A DNA stretch of 25,623 nucleotides from Dongia_A sp964542425 (GTDB lineage: Bacteria; Pseudomonadota; Alphaproteobacteria; Dongiales; Dongiaceae), in assembly GCA_964542425.1 (NCBI GenBank), contig CAZIUB010000048.1, positions 1-25,623 on the forward strand, given 5' to 3'. The position numbers and the translations under genes were made by a program. The notes beneath the pieces were generated by a model, which was not told the origin of the DNA, ran no database searches, and saw only the letters and a program-made list of their open reading frames with translations. Positions within the stretch are counted from its first letter, which is position 1, and every line of letters starts with the position of its first letter. Of this stretch, positions 1 to 8,176 are shown one piece after another.

Positions 1-1220
1 CAGCATGCATGTGAGCACCTTGAGCCGTAGATATTCCTGGTCGTGCAAGCCGTAAGCTCGGCGCTGGATGACGCGGATTTTGTTGTTGAGGCCTTCGACG
101 AAGCCGAGCGAGACCTTGTTTTCCGGTTTGCAGTAGGCGGCAATGCCATCCCAATGGCGATCGATCATGTCGGCAAATTTCTCGTAGGGCTCGAGCCGCT
201 GCCACTTCAAGCTCGCGCGCCAGTTCTCGAAGAAGCGCCGCGCCCAGCCCTCGCGCTCGTAGTCCCAGAGCTGGCCGAAGGATTCCTTCAGAACGTAGGC
301 CGTGTTCAGCCGCTTGTTGGCCGCCAGCAGCAGCTTGAGCGACCGCTTACCTGCAAGGCTGAGGTTCTCGTGACGTGACAGCAGCGTGTATTTCTGCCCC
401 TTGATGAAGCGCCGGTCCTTGCCGCCGAGCCGGGCATATTCGGCCTTGCGGACCTTGTCGAGCGCCTCGCCCAGATGGCGCAGGATGTGGAATTTGTCGA
501 ACAGGACCGCCGCCTGCGGTGCCCGTTCGCGCGTCTTGTTGCCAAACGGCTTCCACATATTCATCACCGCCAGGCGAATGGCGCGGCTCTTCTTCTGGCC
601 CAGCCAGTCGTAGAACTGCGCCATGCTCGCCTCCGAGCGATCCTCCCCGCCGAACCAGATCGGCCGCCGGCGGATCAGGTCGCTCACCACGATGCGGTAG
701 CTATGGCCCTTGCGGATCGAGATCTCGTCGATGCCGATCGCCTTGGGCCCGGGCCTGCCGGCGCGAGCAAGCTGCGCTTGCATGTACTGCTTCTCCAGCG
801 TCTTGACCGTATCCCAGTCGAGCTTCAGCTCCTCGGCAATGTCCTTGATCGTCGCCTGCCGGCAGCGTCGGCCCACGTAATGCGCAAAGCGCTTCGTATA
901 GAGCGGGTTGTCCGCCAGGAAATCGAGCCGCTCGCGCTTCACCTTGCCGCAACCGCGGCATCGAACGCGCCGAACCTCGAGTGCCAGATAGATGCGCGCA
1001 TCGCCGCAGGAAAGATCGCGGACCTGCCGCACGCGCCGGTCGTACCAACCCATGTGCGCTCGACCACAGCAGCCGCAAAGCGTTTTTTTGAGCGCCGAAC
1101 AAGGGTGATGACACGCGCCTTCGGATCGCCAAAGACACCGTGCACCGTGGGTTGCGGACGAAAGCCGGGGGAGCGATACGCATCCCACAGCCGCCGCTGT
1201 CGCTTGGAGGAAGTGGCCAT
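1..1220 (-). CDS. ISL3-family transposase, 3' end outside window, needs a -1 frameshift at A7
   Basis: DDE-type transposase of the ISL3 group. From about 1089 down to position 1 one minus-strand frame is continuously open and shows the family marks in order: an N-terminal zinc ribbon (CGCCGR, then RCRGCGK), the first catalytic Asp in GIDEISIRKGHSYR, the second in VLFDKFHILRHL, and the third acidic residue in FVEGLNNKIR followed by RRAYGLHDQEYLRLK. This frame has no suitable start. The frame that begins with ATG at 1220 (MATSSKRQ, then GDPKARVITLVRRSKK) must shift by -1 at the seven-A run (seven T at 1083-1089 on the + strand) to join it. The zero-frame reading there is TCA AAA AAA, a canonical A_AAA_AAA slip site. 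Either frameshifting is programmed or one A has been lost. The C-terminus lies beyond the left edge. Confidence 0.8.
1083..1089 (-). promoter_or_regulatory. Candidate -1 frameshift slip site (A7) in the ISL3 transposase
   Basis: Seven consecutive A on the coding (minus) strand, in zero frame as xxA AAA AAA. Slipping back one base joins RRSKK to the zinc-ribbon frame (TLCGCCGR). No downstream pseudoknot or upstream Shine-Dalgarno stimulator was established by eye. A simple one-base deletion explains the same sequence. Confidence 0.45.
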
Positions 1221-1380
1221 GCAAACATCTTCGCAGTTTCCATGGCTCTCGAAAACATCAAAAGGCCAATGTCCACGCGGACTTGCAGGCGATCCACCCC
1301 TTCAATTTGCCCACTCGATTGCCTGATGAGCTCGGAAACTCTGTAACCCCTCGCGGAAATCCCCGGATTTCGCGGCGACT

Positions 1381-4300
1381 TTGGACCTCGCGACGATGGA
1401 CGGAATCATTGGGTACCGCTTCGATGGTCCCTTCGCCGGTGACCGCGCAGGTGTCGGAGTGGCATCCGCCGGCGACGTGAACGGCGATGGCTTCGATGAT
1501 TTCATTGTCGGCGCTAGAGGTTCGGACATCGGCGGTATTGATTCGGGAGCGGCCTATATAGTCTTTGGTGGTGCTGCCAATCTTGCGGCATTGGACCTCA
1601 AGGACGGCCTGGCGGATGGCATCGTCGAGCTTTCGGCGCTTGATGGAACGAACGGATTCCGCCTCGATGGCGCCGCCGCGAATGATCTTACCGGAAGGTC
1701 GGTATCCTCGGCGGGCGATATCAATGGCGATGGATACGATGACTTGATCGTTGCGGCCCTGGCCGCCGACCCAAATGGTTCGACTTCTGGTTCCGCGTAT
1801 GTCTTTTTCGGCGCCTCAGGTGGATTTGCCGCGAGTATCGACCTTTCCACTCTCGATGGCACAAGCGGATTTCGAATCGATGGCGTGTCGCTGGGCGATA
1901 CCCTCGGAAGTTCAATATCGGAAGCTGGTGACATCGACGGTGATGGATTCGACGACATAGTTGTCGGTGTTGCTTTCGCTGACTTCGGAGGTTACGATTC
2001 CGGCGGCGCCTATGTGATCTTCGGCAACGACTTCCGCCTCGAGGCCGATCAGATCGCCAATTCACTGAACAAGAACCCGACTGGCACCGTCGCCGCCGAA
2101 ATACTGGTCGGCGACCTCGATGGCAACACCATCACCGGGGGCGGTGGGGCGGACGCTATCAATGGTGGGGCGGGCAACGATGCAATCCACGTCGCCGACA
2201 ACACATTCTTCCGCATCGACGGCGGCGGGGACTTGGACACGCTGCATCTCGATTACAATGGCGCCATCGATTTCGGGAATTTGGACGAGAACGCGCTTAC
2301 CTCCGATCGCGGGCGGATAGAAGGCATCGAGATCATCGATATCACCAACACGTTCGCGAATGCGGTCACTCTACACAAGGCGGATGTCCTCGACATCGAC
2401 TGCCAGGCGACCGACGTCGGCGGAATTGCGACACTCGACAACGTTTTGAAGATCGAAGGCGAGGCGGGGGATGCCCTTGAGCTGTCGATCGCCGAGGGAT
2501 GGAGTGCGGCCGATACCACGACGCTCGCAGGCTACAGCATTTATACTTCCGGCAACGTGCGGATTGCTGTCGACAGTGAAGTCTCGGTCATTAAGGCATT
2601 GGATCTTTCGACATTGAACGGGGTGACTGGCTTCCGCCTGGATGGCGTGGCGGATTATGACCGAGCAGGCCGATCCGTGTCCTCGGCCGGCGACATCAAT
2701 GGCGACGGCTTCGACGATCTGATCGTGGGGACGCGATGGGCCGATCCCGGGGGCACTGATTCCGGCGCTGCCTATGTCTTGTTCGGCAAGGCCGGGGGCT
2801 TTGCCTCGACCATCGATCTCTCCACCCTCGACGGGACCAACGGCTTCCGCCTCGATGGCGCCGCGGCCGATGACCGTGTGGGCTTTTCCGTTTCCTCGGC
2901 CGGTGACCTGAACGGCGATGGCTTCGGCGACCTGATCGTGGGCGCTCATGGCGCCGATCTTGGGGGCACCAATTCTGGTGCCGCCTACGTCTTGTTTGGT
3001 GCTTCCGGTGGCTTTGCCTCGACCATCGAACTTTCCACGCTCGACGGCACCAATGGCTTCCGCCTCGATGGCGCGGCGGCTTTTGACTTTGCTGGCGTTT
3101 CCGTTTCCTCGGCACGCGATGTGAACGGCGACGGCTTCGACGATCTGATAATTGGGGCGCTTCGCCCTGATCCCGGGGGCACCGATTCCGGCGCTGCCTA
3201 TGTTTTGTTCGGCGCTTCTGGTGGTTTTGCCTCGACCATCGACCTTTCCACGCTCGACGGCACCAATGGCTTCCGCCTGGATGGCGCCGCGGCAAATGAC
3301 TTTGCCGGTTATTCCGTTTCCTCGGCCAGGGACGTGAACGGCGACGGGTTCGGCGACCTGATCGTGGGGGCCTATTACGGCGGTCCCGGAGGCAACTCTG
3401 CCGGCGCAGCCTATGTCTTGTTCGGCGCTGCCGGTGGCTTTGCCCCCAGCATTGATTTGGGCGCGCTCGATGGCACCAATGGCTTCCGCATGGATGGCGC
3501 GGCGGCCTTTGACTATGCCGGCTTTTCGGTTTCCAGCGCCGGGGATGTGAACGGCGACGGCTTCGGCGACCTGACCGTGGGCGCCCCTAGCGGCTATTCC
3601 GGCGCCACCTATGTTGTGTTCGGGGCGGCCGGTGGCTTTGCCCCCAGCATTGATTTGGGCGCGCTCGATGGCACGAATGGCTTCCGCCTGGATGGCGCGG
3701 CGGATTATGACTATGCCGGCTTTTCCGTGTCCAGCGCCGGGGATGTGAACGGCGACGGCTTCGACGATCTGATCGTGGGGGCCGTAGGCGCCGATCCGGG
3801 CGGCGACAGATCCGGCGCCGCCTATGTCATTTACGGAAACGACTTCCGGTTGGAGGCGACACTGATCGCCAATGTCTCGAACAAAAACCCGACCGGCACC
3901 ATCGCGGCCGATATCCTGGTCGGCGACGTCGATGTCAACGTCATCACCGGCGGCGGTGGAGCCGACGCGATCAACGGCGGCGCTGGCAACGATGCGATCC
4001 ACGTCAACGACAATACCTTCTTCCGCATCGATGGCGGCGGCGACGTGGATACCCTGCATCTGGACTATTCCGGCGCCATCGATTTCGGGAATCTGGACGG
4101 TAACGCGCTTACCTCGGATCGCGGGCGCATTGCCGGCATCGAGGTGATCAATGTTGACAACGGCTTTACCAACGCCCTCACGCTGAATAAGGCCGATGTG
4201 CTTGACATCGATTGCCAAGTGATCGATGTGGGCGGCATCGCCAGTCTGGACAACGTTCTCAAGATCGACAGCAAGGACGGTGGCGAGGGTGATACGCTGG

Positions 4301-4425
4301 CGCTTGCCACCGCCGATGGCTGGGTCGATCCGCCGGACATTCTGACGCTTGCCGGCTATGCCATCTACACCAGCGGCAATGTGCGAATTGCCGTCGATAC
4401 CGACATCGTTGTGACAGTGAGTTGA
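1381..4425 (+). CDS. FG-GAP / RTX-like calcium-binding repeat protein, 5' truncated
   Basis: A 1014-residue protein read from TTG at 1381. Residues about 1-214 hold three FG-GAP (integrin-alpha-type) repeats, each with a calcium loop such as DVNGDGFDD followed by IVGA, SGAAYVVFG and LDGTNGFRLDG. Residues about 215-400 form an RTX-like module with GGGGADAINGGAGNDAIHV. Residues about 402-818 hold six more FG-GAP repeats, and 819-1014 repeat the RTX-like module. Such proteins are usually surface-attached or secreted by a type I system; no signal peptide is visible. No ATG or convincing ribosome site precedes the gene. The repeat homology already reads in frame from about 1366 (DFAAT before LDLATMDG), with the ISL3 element directly upstream, so the true N-terminus is probably lost. 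Expression in this state is doubtful. Confidence 0.85.
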   Translation: MDLATMDGIIGYRFDGPFAGDRAGVGVASAGDVNGDGFDDFIVGARGSDIGGIDSGAAYIVFGGAANLAALDLKDGLADGIVELSALDGTNGFRLDGAAANDLTGRSVSSAGDINGDGYDDLIVAALAADPNGSTSGSAYVFFGASGGFAASIDLSTLDGTSGFRIDGVSLGDTLGSSISEAGDIDGDGFDDIVVGVAFADFGGYDSGGAYVIFGNDFRLEADQIANSLNKNPTGTVAAEILVGDLDGNTITGGGGADAINGGAGNDAIHVADNTFFRIDGGGDLDTLHLDYNGAIDFGNLDENALTSDRGRIEGIEIIDITNTFANAVTLHKADVLDIDCQATDVGGIATLDNVLKIEGEAGDALELSIAEGWSAADTTTLAGYSIYTSGNVRIAVDSEVSVIKALDLSTLNGVTGFRLDGVADYDRAGRSVSSAGDINGDGFDDLIVGTRWADPGGTDSGAAYVLFGKAGGFASTIDLSTLDGTNGFRLDGAAADDRVGFSVSSAGDLNGDGFGDLIVGAHGADLGGTNSGAAYVLFGASGGFASTIELSTLDGTNGFRLDGAAAFDFAGVSVSSARDVNGDGFDDLIIGALRPDPGGTDSGAAYVLFGASGGFASTIDLSTLDGTNGFRLDGAAANDFAGYSVSSARDVNGDGFGDLIVGAYYGGPGGNSAGAAYVLFGAAGGFAPSIDLGALDGTNGFRMDGAAAFDYAGFSVSSAGDVNGDGFGDLTVGAPSGYSGATYVVFGAAGGFAPSIDLGALDGTNGFRLDGAADYDYAGFSVSSAGDVNGDGFDDLIVGAVGADPGGDRSGAAYVIYGNDFRLEATLIANVSNKNPTGTIAADILVGDVDVNVITGGGGADAINGGAGNDAIHVNDNTFFRIDGGGDVDTLHLDYSGAIDFGNLDGNALTSDRGRIAGIEVINVDNGFTNALTLNKADVLDIDCQVIDVGGIASLDNVLKIDSKDGGEGDTLALATADGWVDPPDILTLAGYAIYTSGNVRIAVDTDIVVTVS
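2590..3832 (+). repeat. Six tandem FG-GAP coding repeats, about 200-210 bp each
   Basis: Within the FG-GAP/RTX gene, units beginning near 2596, 2809, 3019, 3229, 3439 and 3640 share long stretches of near-identical DNA (for example CTCGACGGCACCAATGGCTT). The fifth unit is shorter because it lacks the segment coding for the usual xDPGGxxSGAAY stretch. The nucleotide similarity points to recent amplification or gene conversion and makes the region a likely site of copy-number change and misassembly. Confidence 0.8.
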
Positions 4426-4446
4426 GGCAAAGATAGGCGGAGGGTT

Positions 4447-4505
4447 GTCCCCGCGCATTGCGGGAGAGGGTGCCGAGCAAGCGCCCAGGCGGGCGAGGGT
4501 AACGT
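4447..4505. repeat. Dispersed palindromic repeat, type 1 (copy a, partial)
   Basis: The segment with GCGGGAGAGGGTGCCGAG and GGCGGGCGAGGGTAAC matches the 3' half of the longer copy at 5340-5430. It lies between the convergent ends of the FG-GAP gene and the methyltransferase. It contains a short hairpin (CCCGC-GCATT-GCGGG) that could aid transcript termination; no T-run follows. Confidence 0.7.
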
Positions 4506-5317
4506 TACGGCTTTTGCGCCCTCAGCGAGAAGGACAGCGGCAATTTGGGGTGACCGTCAGGCAGGCGCCATTCGCCACCTCCGGCCGGCACCAGCAGCGG
4601 AAAGGCCTGCCACACCGCCACATCGTGCTCGCGCAGCAGGGTCAAACTCAGGCCGGAATCGATCATCGCCTGGGCAATGGCGATCGGCGGATGCAGCCAC
4701 TCGTGAGTCCTGGTCGCGGCGAGCGGCGTCGCGTCGCCGGTATAGGTGACAGGTTCCTCGAATATCAGCGGTCGATCGATCGGCGTAAGCCGATCGTAAC
4801 GCGGCACCAGCCTGCCCTCTTCCTGCTCGCACTGCATCAATGCCGGGTGCCCATCGGCGACATACAGGAATCCGCCGCGCGCCAGGCAACTCGCCGCCGC
4901 CTCGGCCCAACGCCCGATGTCCGGCAACCAGTTCAACGCGCCCCAGCTCGTGAACACGATGTCGAAATCGCCGGTGACCGCCGCTCGGGCATCGAAAACA
5001 CTGGCCTCCACGAAGTCAGCCGTGATGCCGGTCTCCGCGGCCAGCGCGCGGGCCGCCGCGATCGCGGGGCCCGAGAAATCGAGCCCGGTCGCGATCGCGC
5101 CACGGCGCGCCCAGGAAAGGGTGTCGAGCCCGAAATGGCATTGCAGATGCAACAGCCTCTTGCCGGCAACCGGCCCCATTTCCGCGAGTTCAATGGAATG
5201 CAGCGTATCGCCGCCGGCCTTGAACCGATCGATGCCGTAGAAGCCGGTCGTGTTGCGCGTATGGATCGAAACCCGCTCGTCCCAGTTCGCGCGATTGGCC
5301 GCGATGTATCGGTCCAT
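4505..5317 (-). CDS. Class I SAM-dependent methyltransferase
   Basis: A 270-residue protein with a Rossmann methyltransferase core. Motif I is LLHLQCHFG at residues 55-63, where CHFG replaces the more usual GxGxG form. The acidic residue that binds the SAM ribose is in TGLDFSG (about D80), and FDIVFTSWGALNWLPD is the motif IV/post-motif region. I place the start at the ATG at 5315-5317 (MDRYIAANRANWDERV), because NRxxWDxR is the typical beginning of this subfamily; the longer reading to 5386 would run into a palindromic repeat. The substrate cannot be told from sequence. The gene stands alone, bracketed by two copies of the type 1 repeat. Confidence 0.85.
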   Translation of the reverse strand: MDRYIAANRANWDERVSIHTRNTTGFYGIDRFKAGGDTLHSIELAEMGPVAGKRLLHLQCHFGLDTLSWARRGAIATGLDFSGPAIAAARALAAETGITADFVEASVFDARAAVTGDFDIVFTSWGALNWLPDIGRWAEAAASCLARGGFLYVADGHPALMQCEQEEGRLVPRYDRLTPIDRPLIFEEPVTYTGDATPLAATRTHEWLHPPIAIAQAMIDSGLSLTLLREHDVAVWQAFPLLVPAGGGEWRLPDGHPKLPLSFSLRAQKP

Positions 5318-5339
5318 GGTCGGGGACCTTCTGTTGTCC

Positions 5340-5430
5340 CTCACCCTCCCATCGCTGGTTAGGATGGGCCCCGCCTTCTCCCGCAAATCGCGGGAGAGGG
5401 TGCCGAGCGTGAGCCGAGGCGGGTGAGGGT
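5340..5430. repeat. Dispersed palindromic repeat, type 1 (copy b)
   Basis: An extended imperfect palindrome: CCCTCACCCTCCC on the left, GGCGGGTGAGGG on the right, and a central perfect hairpin TCTCCCGC-AAATC-GCGGGAGA at 5377-5397. Its right half matches 4447-4505, and a more diverged relative lies at 18487-18612. It sits upstream of the methyltransferase start and downstream of the gapR stop. Confidence 0.75.
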
Positions 5431-5435
5431 ATCTC

Positions 5436-5681
5436 TTACGGCAGCCCCACCGCGCGCTTGTAAACGTCGAGCAATTGCTCCTGCTCGGCCCGATCGTGCG
5501 GTTCCATTTTACGCAAGCGGACGACCTGGCGCATGATCCTGGTGTCGAACCCGGTCGATTTCGCCTCGGAATAGACCTCGCGAATGTCGCCGGCGATGCC
5601 TGCCTTCTCTTCCTCCAAGCGCTCGATCCGCTCGATGAAGGATTTCAGGCGATCCGCCGCAATTCCGCCCGCATCCGCCAT
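5436..5681 (-). CDS. gapR: GapR-family nucleoid protein (DUF2312)
   Basis: An 81-residue protein, the full length for this family. It reads MADAGGIAADRLKSFIERI, then a helix with RLEEEKAGIAGDI, YSEAKSTGFDTRIMRQVVRLRK and a C-terminal LLDVYKRAVGLP. GapR in Caulobacter is a coiled-coil tetramer that clamps overtwisted DNA ahead of replication and transcription forks; the family is largely alphaproteobacterial. I choose the ATG at 5681 because residues match the family beginning there and a GGAGCGGGG stretch precedes it. An upstream ATG at 5699 would add six residues (MERGLD). It is transcribed away from the divergent EamA gene. Confidence 0.88.
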   Translation of the reverse strand: MADAGGIAADRLKSFIERIERLEEEKAGIAGDIREVYSEAKSTGFDTRIMRQVVRLRKMEPHDRAEQEQLLDVYKRAVGLP

Positions 5682-5848
5682 GTCGAGGCCCCGCTCCAAT
5701 CCGTTGCTGGTCGCAGGTCGATCCTACCGGGCGCGCGCGTCTCGAACAAGCCGAAGGAGCCTGTGAATACCGGGGATAGTTTCCCGACTTGCCAGCCATC
5801 TCCGGCACGGGCAAGGTTGCACCAAATTGCATCCCGGCAGCGGCTCCC

Positions 5849-6700
5849 ATGAATATCAAGGACATCGCGATCGCGGCCTTCGTTCAGGCGCTGTGGGGCG
5901 TGGGATTTACCTTGTGCAAGCCGGCCATGGACGCGTTTCCGCCCTTGCTGGCGACGACCATCGTCTACATCGTCGTTGCACTCGCCTTGACGCCCTTCGC
6001 CCGGAAACTCAAGACTCCGATCGGGTGGGTGATCCTGATCTCGACCCTGGCCGGGAGCGTGCAGACATCGCTGATCCTGTCCAGCCTCCATCTATTGCCG
6101 GCCTCGCTCGCCAATCTGCTGTTGCAACTGACGGTGCCGTTCGCGGTCGTCATCTCGTGGCTGTTTCGCGACGAGACCCCCAGCGCGCGCGCCATTGTGG
6201 GCTGCGGTATCGCTCTTCTCGGCGTCGCGGTGGTGATCGGCTGGCCGGAGGGCAGCAATTCGTGGCTCGGCATCGGCATGATGGCGGCGGGCGCGCTCTC
6301 CTGGGCAGTGGCACAGAACCTGATCCGGCACCACAACGTCGATGACGGGCTTTCGCTCTACGCCGGCATGGCGCGGTGGGCGGTGCCGCAAATGATGCTG
6401 GCGACCTTGGTCCTGGAGACCGATCACGCCCGCTATTTGTCGGGGGCCAGCTGGGGCGATTGGGTACTGATCGTTGTGCTGGCGATCGCCGGCTTTGCCG
6501 GTGGCTACGTGCTTTGGTACCGGTTGCTCTCGCGCAACCGCATCGACCAGCTGCTGCCCTTCGGCTTGCTGATGGCCCCGATCGGCGTCGCGACCAGCGT
6601 GGCAATTCTCGGTGAAACCCTGCAGCCGTCGCTGCTATTGGGCGGCGCCACCATTCTCCTCGGTCTCGCCATCATCAATTGGCGGCGGAAGGCGGCATGA
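5849..6700 (+). CDS. EamA/DMT-family transporter
   Basis: A 283-residue, very hydrophobic protein with about ten transmembrane helices arranged as two EamA halves, the usual size for drug/metabolite transporters. The first half starts MNIKDIAIAAFVQALWGVGF and the second contains ALSWAVAQNLI and ends in LLGGATILLGLAIINWRRK. The pattern resembles the YdcZ/RhaT-like inner-membrane permeases that export amino acids or purine derivatives, but the substrate cannot be read from sequence. The start at 5849 is chosen because the extra 20 residues of the longer frame are not membrane-like. It is divergent from gapR and convergent with the DUF1244 gene (2-nt gap). Confidence 0.88.
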   Translation: MNIKDIAIAAFVQALWGVGFTLCKPAMDAFPPLLATTIVYIVVALALTPFARKLKTPIGWVILISTLAGSVQTSLILSSLHLLPASLANLLLQLTVPFAVVISWLFRDETPSARAIVGCGIALLGVAVVIGWPEGSNSWLGIGMMAAGALSWAVAQNLIRHHNVDDGLSLYAGMARWAVPQMMLATLVLETDHARYLSGASWGDWVLIVVLAIAGFAGGYVLWYRLLSRNRIDQLLPFGLLMAPIGVATSVAILGETLQPSLLLGGATILLGLAIINWRRKAA

Positions 6701-6702
6701 GT

Positions 6703-7002
6703 TCAACCGGCGTGCTTGTGCGAGGTCTCGAACGCCTGTTTCTGCGCATCGCTCGCCTCGCGCTGGTGCTTGGCCTTCCATTCGTCATAGGGCATGCCAT
6801 AGACGATTTCACGCGCTTGCGGGTCCGATAGGGCGAGCCCGCGCACCTCGGCCTCGGCCCGGTACCATTTCGACAGGCAATTGCGGCAGAACCCGGCGAG
6901 GTTCATCAGATCGATGTTCCGCACGTCGGCGCGTTCGCGAAGGTGTTGCACGAGGCGGCGAAAGGCGGCCGCCTCCAGTTCGATTCTGGTCTTGTCGTCC
7001 AT
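6703..7002 (-). CDS. DUF1244 protein
   Basis: A 99-residue protein matching DUF1244 (a conserved proteobacterial family of about 100 residues) over its whole length. It begins MDDKTRIELEAAAFRRLVQH and carries the invariant NLAGFCRNCLSKWY segment with two Cys, then YGMPYDEWKAKHQ. Function is unknown. A TTGAGG ribosome site nine bases upstream supports the ATG at 7002; an ATG at 7011 (MATMDDK) is the alternative. It lies directly behind the ligase gene, whose stop codon is at 7014-7016, so it is almost certainly cotranslated from the same transcript. Confidence 0.88.
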   Translation of the reverse strand: MDDKTRIELEAAAFRRLVQHLRERADVRNIDLMNLAGFCRNCLSKWYRAEAEVRGLALSDPQAREIVYGMPYDEWKAKHQREASDAQKQAFETSHKHAG

Positions 7003-7013
7003 GGTTGCCATCC

Positions 7014-8144
7014 TCAATCGAAGGTGATGGTTTCGGCAATAAGCCGATCAACGATCCGGCGCAAGGCCTCATCCTGCGAGCTGCCCGCATCGAGGGCCGC
7101 GCGATAGGTCGCGAGCTGCCGATGCGCGCTGGTGCCGCGCTTCAGGATCGTGCGGGCATGCGCCAATTCGGCCTGGCAGCCGAAGAAATCGGCATCGGGT
7201 TCCAGGAGCGCGATGATCTCCTCGACCAGATCCGGCACCGGCACGATCTCGCCCTTGCCGAAATCGACCAGCCCGGAATCGATGCCGTGGCGCTGCGCCC
7301 GCCAGCGGTTCTCGTCGATCAGCATCGCCGAATAGCGCCGCCAGCGCTGGTTCGAGCGGCGCAACCGGTAGAGCATGCGCAGCAGGCAGCGATAGATCGA
7401 GGCCAGGCACAGCGTATCCTCCAAGAGCGTGCAGGCGTCGCAGATGCGCATTTCCAGCGTGGGGAAACGCGCGCTGGGGCGCAAATCCCACCAGATCTTG
7501 CTGCCGTCCTGGATCAGCCCGGCGCGAATGAGGACGTTCAGATGGCGCTCGTATTCACCCCAGGAATCGAAAATCTCCGGCAATCCAGTGCGCGGCAACT
7601 CGTTGAACACGGCCAGGCGATAGGATTTGAGCCCGGTGTCCTCACCGCGCCAGAACGGCGAGGACGTGGAAAGCGCCAGAAGATGCGGCAGGAAATAGGC
7701 CGCCTGGCTCATCAGATCGATGCGCAATTCCGGGTCGTCGAGCCCGACATGGACATGCATGCCGCAGATCAACAGGCGGCGCACCGGACCCTGGATCTCC
7801 TCGGCAAGGATGTTGTAGCGCTCCTTGTCGGTGTGACGCTGGCCCTCCCATTCCGCGAAGGGATGGGTGGAAGAAGCGATCGGCGCCAGGCCATGGACGG
7901 AGGCGATCCGGGCGATGGTCGCGCGAAGCTGGCGCAATTGCTGGCGCGCCTCGCCGATCGTCGCGCAGATGCCGGTTCCGACCTCGATCTGGGAGCGCAG
8001 GAATTCCGGTGAGACCCGATCGCCAAGCTCGGCCTGCGCCTGCTCGAACAAGGAAGGCGGCGGATCGACGGCGAGATCGCGGCTCTGGCGATCGACCAGC
8101 AGGTATTCCTCCTCGATCCCGAGGGTGAAGGCCGGATCCTTCAT
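7014..8144 (-). CDS. ybdK: YbdK-type carboxylate-amine ligase (glutamate-cysteine ligase family 2)
   Basis: A 376-residue protein, close to E. coli YbdK (372). It begins MKDPAFTLGIEEEYLLVD, where GIEEEYxLVD is the family signature that binds metal-ATP. Further landmarks are EVGTGIC, SSTHPFAEW, CGMHVHVGLDD, and RMxICDACT-like substrate-pocket segments near residues 240-260. Family members ligate a carboxylate to an amine with ATP, and YbdK has weak gamma-glutamylcysteine ligase activity; the natural substrate here is unknown. The ATG at 8144 is preferred; the longer frame to 8315 is only the 64-bp repeat translated. It sits between the amidohydrolase (8269-9117) and DUF1244 genes, all leftward. 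Confidence 0.9.
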   Translation of the reverse strand: MKDPAFTLGIEEEYLLVDRQSRDLAVDPPPSLFEQAQAELGDRVSPEFLRSQIEVGTGICATIGEARQQLRQLRATIARIASVHGLAPIASSTHPFAEWEGQRHTDKERYNILAEEIQGPVRRLLICGMHVHVGLDDPELRIDLMSQAAYFLPHLLALSTSSPFWRGEDTGLKSYRLAVFNELPRTGLPEIFDSWGEYERHLNVLIRAGLIQDGSKIWWDLRPSARFPTLEMRICDACTLLEDTLCLASIYRCLLRMLYRLRRSNQRWRRYSAMLIDENRWRAQRHGIDSGLVDFGKGEIVPVPDLVEEIIALLEPDADFFGCQAELAHARTILKRGTSAHRQLATYRAALDAGSSQDEALRRIVDRLIAETITFD

Positions 8145-8176
8145 CGCCGACCCGCGAAGTCCCCGCCGCCGATGAC

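Larger units (their letters stand above)
1..1365 (-). mobile_element. ISL3-family insertion sequence, partial (left side outside window)
   Basis: A transposase of the ISL3 type runs leftwards off the window edge, so only the transposase-start side of the element is present. The outer boundary is placed by the neighbour: recognisable FG-GAP repeat coding begins at about 1366, and the 1221-1365 segment between it and the transposase carries no gene. The terminal inverted repeat cannot be confirmed because the other end is missing, so the boundary is uncertain by some tens of bases. No target duplication can be checked. Confidence 0.75.

Noticed and set aside
2371..4458. A 695-codon open frame antisense to the FG-GAP gene
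   Set aside because: It mirrors the sense repeats, has no known fold, and follows from biased codon use in repetitive high-GC DNA.
6612..8012. A 466-codon rightward frame across the DUF1244 and ligase genes
   Set aside because: Antisense to two well-recognised families, Arg/Ala/Gln-rich, with no domain; a shadow frame.
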